NCBI GenBank assembly: GCA_964426915.1
Contig: CAYRTD010000088.1
Coordinates: 1-17,333 of the forward strand
Length of the DNA stretch: 17,333 nucleotides
Reading direction: 5' to 3'
From: CAYRTD01 sp964426915
GTDB taxonomy: Bacteria; Bacteroidota; Bacteroidia; Bacteroidales; GCA-2748055
Below the pieces are notes generated by a model. It did not search any database. It saw only the letters and a list, made by a program, of their open reading frames with translations, and had not been told where the DNA came from. The translations under genes were made by a program, and so were the position numbers. The first letter of the stretch is position 1. Each line of letters opens with the position of its first letter. Positions 15,892-17,333 of the stretch are shown in pieces.

Positions 15892-16026
15892 CTTTTTTCA
15901 ATAAAACACAAACAGTTGCATGAAACAATTGAACAATACTAAAAAATTAATACATCTACCGGGTTCTATCAAACACTTGCCCTAAAAGTGATTATCTGCA
16001 AGCCTCGATATTTTCCTTGCTGCAAA

Positions 16027-16040
16027 AATAATATATTATT
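16027..16040. repeat. 14-bp AT palindrome
   Basis: AATAATATATTATT is a perfect 14-bp palindrome in the gap between the CCC permease and the structured element. Its role is unknown; in AT-rich DNA it may be chance. Confidence 0.4.
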
Positions 16041-16059
16041 GCCAGTGTCCAATTATAAG

Positions 16060-16081
16060 TTAGTCCTGTCCATAATGTCCG
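16060..16081 (-). repeat. 27-bp repeat, inverted divergent copy 3
   Basis: On the minus strand this reads CGGACATTATGGACAG and then CTAA, i.e. the core of copies 1 and 2 with about two bases lost near the end. It forms the left edge of the large palindrome at 16071-16212. Confidence 0.65.
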
Positions 16082-16212
16082 TTTGCTACGTTATGCTCGC
16101 CGGGAAATTGGTCATCCGTCTCGGGCGGACTCCGCATTTCCCGGCTTGTGCTACCTCCGCCTGAGCCGGATAAGGCGACACGCGGTCACAAGCCTTGCAA
16201 CCGAACATTATG
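16071..16212. repeat. 142-bp multi-arm palindromic element
   Basis: An outer inverted repeat pairs 16071-16086 (CATAATGTCCGTTTGC) with 16197-16212 at 14 of 16 bases. Inside are two arms with perfect stems: GCCGGGAAAT (16099-16108) with ATTTCCCGGC (16136-16145), and GGCTTGTG (16143-16150) with CACAAGCC (16187-16194), the latter holding a further 5-bp stem (16158-16162 with 16173-16177). The element is more GC-rich than its surroundings. The nested layout suggests a selected fold, either a cruciform acted on by a transposase or recombinase, or a structured RNA. An ORF covering it (16083-16358) is not credible as a gene. Its family is unknown to me. Confidence 0.7.
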
Positions 16213-16243
16213 ATCCAGACATCCGACTTTATGGGCAGACTCC
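16201..16243 (+). repeat. Two tandem degenerate copies of the repeat core
   Basis: 16201-16222 and 16222-16243 each align with the 22-base core of copies 1 and 2. The second matches 17 of 22 bases and the first about 16 with one extra base. They follow directly on the large palindrome and support the idea that core and palindrome are parts of one element that has decayed. Confidence 0.45.
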
Positions 16244-16259
16244 ACTTACACTCTCACCA

Positions 16260-16277
16260 GTACCGATTTATCGGTAC
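16260..16277. repeat. Perfect 8-bp hairpin
   Basis: GTACCGAT (16260-16267) and ATCGGTAC (16270-16277) pair perfectly around two T residues. No T-run follows, so it is not a clear terminator. It is one of a chain of hairpins from 16071 to 16306. Confidence 0.55.
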
Positions 16278-16286
16278 GACTTACAA

Positions 16287-16306
16287 GATAATGCTCAAAC
16301 ATTATC
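16287..16306. repeat. Perfect 7-bp hairpin
   Basis: GATAATG (16287-16293) and CATTATC (16300-16306) pair perfectly around CTCAAA. It follows the 16260-16277 hairpin by 9 bp. Together they extend the structured region to about 270 bp. From here to the methyltransferase start at 16487 I see no further feature. Confidence 0.5.
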
Positions 16307-16486
16307 GACTAACTCCTCCAGGATGAGAAGCAGAAAAATCTACTTACCCCTTCAGTAATAAATCAGAATGCTAAATTTATTTGTGTATTTTTCATGTTCA
16401 CAGTAAGAAGAAAGTGATTATACCGCTGGGAAGGGATCATGTTTTTTACGATATTTGTCGTTTATTTGATTTACACGCTAATCTGA

Positions 16487-17275
16487 ATGGATCTTATCAC
16501 CAGTACAAAAAACACTCAGATAAAGAATCTTCTGCAGCTCGAAAAGGCCCGGAACAGGAAAAAATATAAGCTTTTTATCATTGAGGGATACAGGGAAACA
16601 GACAGAGCTCTCCGATCGGGTTATGAATTTGATAAAGTGTTTTATTGTCCGGAACTTGATAATTTTAAACACGAACAATTTATAAAGGATTTTCCGGCAA
16701 CCGGGAAATTCCCGGTTGCTGATAATGTTTTTTCAAGGATCGCTTACAGGGATAACAATGACGGAATACTGGCCGTGGCGAAAATGAAAAAGCATAGTCT
16801 GGAATCATTCACTCCTCCTGAAAAAGGGCTCTATTTGGTGATCGAGTCGGTAGAGAAACCGGGGAACCTTGGCGCCATTTTAAGGACTGCCGATGCGGCA
16901 GGAACGGATGCATTATTTATTTGCGATAACCAAACAGATTTATATAATCCGAACGTCGTCAGGTCCAGTCTGGGCTGTCTGTTCAGCAACAAAGTCATAA
17001 AAATAGCCTCAGAAGAAGCAATCCGGTTCTTTAAGGAGAATAATATCTCTGTGTTTTCATCGGCTTTACAGAATAGCACACTTTATTATGAAACGGATTT
17101 CACAGGAGCTTCGGCAATAGTTCTGGGATCGGAAGCCCATGGTTTATCGGATATATGGAGAAAGAATGCGGAAAGAATCATCCGAATCCCCATGGCAGGC
17201 ATTGCCGACTCACTTAATGTTTCATCTGCGGCGGCAATTCTGGTTTTTGAAGCAGTACGTCAACGGAAAGAGTGA
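16487..17275 (+). CDS. TrmH/SpoU-family RNA 2'-O-methyltransferase
   Basis: A 262-residue SPOUT methyltransferase. Residues about 5-98 are an RNA-binding domain of the SpoU_sub_bind type (KYKLFIIEGYRETDRAL, 26-42). Residues about 115-260 are the knotted catalytic domain: motif 1 EKPGNLGAILRTADAAG (123-139; N127, R133), motif 2 LGSEAHGLS (213-221; E216) and motif 3 DSLNVSSAAAILVFEA (241-256; N244). The family puts a 2'-O-methyl group on rRNA or tRNA; members close to this one are variously annotated as TrmH-family, TsnR-like or RlmB-like, and the target cannot be read here. It shares the fold with the RlmB-type protein at 607-1353 but is clearly a different subgroup. It is transcribed alone from the plus strand behind the structured element. 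Confidence 0.9.
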   Translation: MDLITSTKNTQIKNLLQLEKARNRKKYKLFIIEGYRETDRALRSGYEFDKVFYCPELDNFKHEQFIKDFPATGKFPVADNVFSRIAYRDNNDGILAVAKMKKHSLESFTPPEKGLYLVIESVEKPGNLGAILRTADAAGTDALFICDNQTDLYNPNVVRSSLGCLFSNKVIKIASEEAIRFFKENNISVFSSALQNSTLYYETDFTGASAIVLGSEAHGLSDIWRKNAERIIRIPMAGIADSLNVSSAAAILVFEAVRQRKE

Positions 17276-17333
17276 ATATGTTTTTCTATATCTGTTTTCG
17301 CCTAAACTAAAAAAGAATAACTTTGTTGTAGAA

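Noticed and set aside
16071..16212. Integron attC site
   Set aside because: GTTATGC and a GAAC-type sequence are present, but the order is GTT...AAC, the reverse of the AAC...GTT order of attC, and both boxes have mismatches. No integrase gene is in the window.
16083..16358. A 91-residue reading frame on the plus strand
   Set aside because: It runs through the palindromic element and hairpins, resembles no family I know, and its composition reflects the repeat structure.

Overview
The window looks like chromosomal DNA of a free-living Bacteroidota bacterium. Three things suggest this: a GWxTD-domain lipoprotein, little sign of Shine-Dalgarno sequences, and -7 promoter elements of the TAnnTTTG type. 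One of these, ahead of the RlmD gene, has a full TTTG-N19-TATATTTG layout. Twelve protein genes are supported. I see no rRNA or tRNA gene, no CRISPR array and no intact transposase.

Left part (1-5268): a fragment of a dispersed repeat at the window edge is followed by an Lrp/AsnC-type regulator on the plus strand. This gene converges on, and overlaps by 8 bp, a minus-strand operon that reads ABC-F ATPase, GWxTD lipoprotein, RlmB-type rRNA 2'-O-methyltransferase. A small membrane-anchored DUF302 protein is divergent from the ABC-F gene.

Middle (5269-8853): a gap of 345 bp holds a GC-rich, palindrome-rich island of about 200 bp, a short dispersed-type repeat and the promoter of the RlmD-type rRNA methyltransferase. 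RlmD converges with an AGCS-family sodium:amino-acid symporter that carries a soluble insertion of about 105 residues with an internal repeat.

Right part (8941-15831): two minus-strand transcription units. GH105-type unsaturated uronyl hydrolase followed by a large sodium:solute symporter looks like uptake and cytoplasmic cleavage of pectin- or polyuronide-derived sugars; AGCS lies downstream but has its own candidate promoter. A cation-chloride-cotransporter-like permease followed 1 bp later by an MscS channel looks like an osmotic or ion-balance pair, with a Fur-box-like sequence in its promoter region.

Right end (15832-17333): 655 bp without a gene hold the Fur-like box, an AT palindrome and a strongly structured element of about 270 bp (a 142-bp multi-arm palindrome, tandem degenerate repeat copies and two perfect hairpins). 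A second SpoU/TrmH methyltransferase follows. Copies of one repeat core (GGACATTATGGACAGA) at 73-99, 12449-12475 and, inverted, 16060-16081 link the two ends. They look like remains of a mobile or dispersed repeat element. This repeat family and the GC-rich island are the least explained parts. I see no clear new multi-gene system; the protein genes belong to known families.
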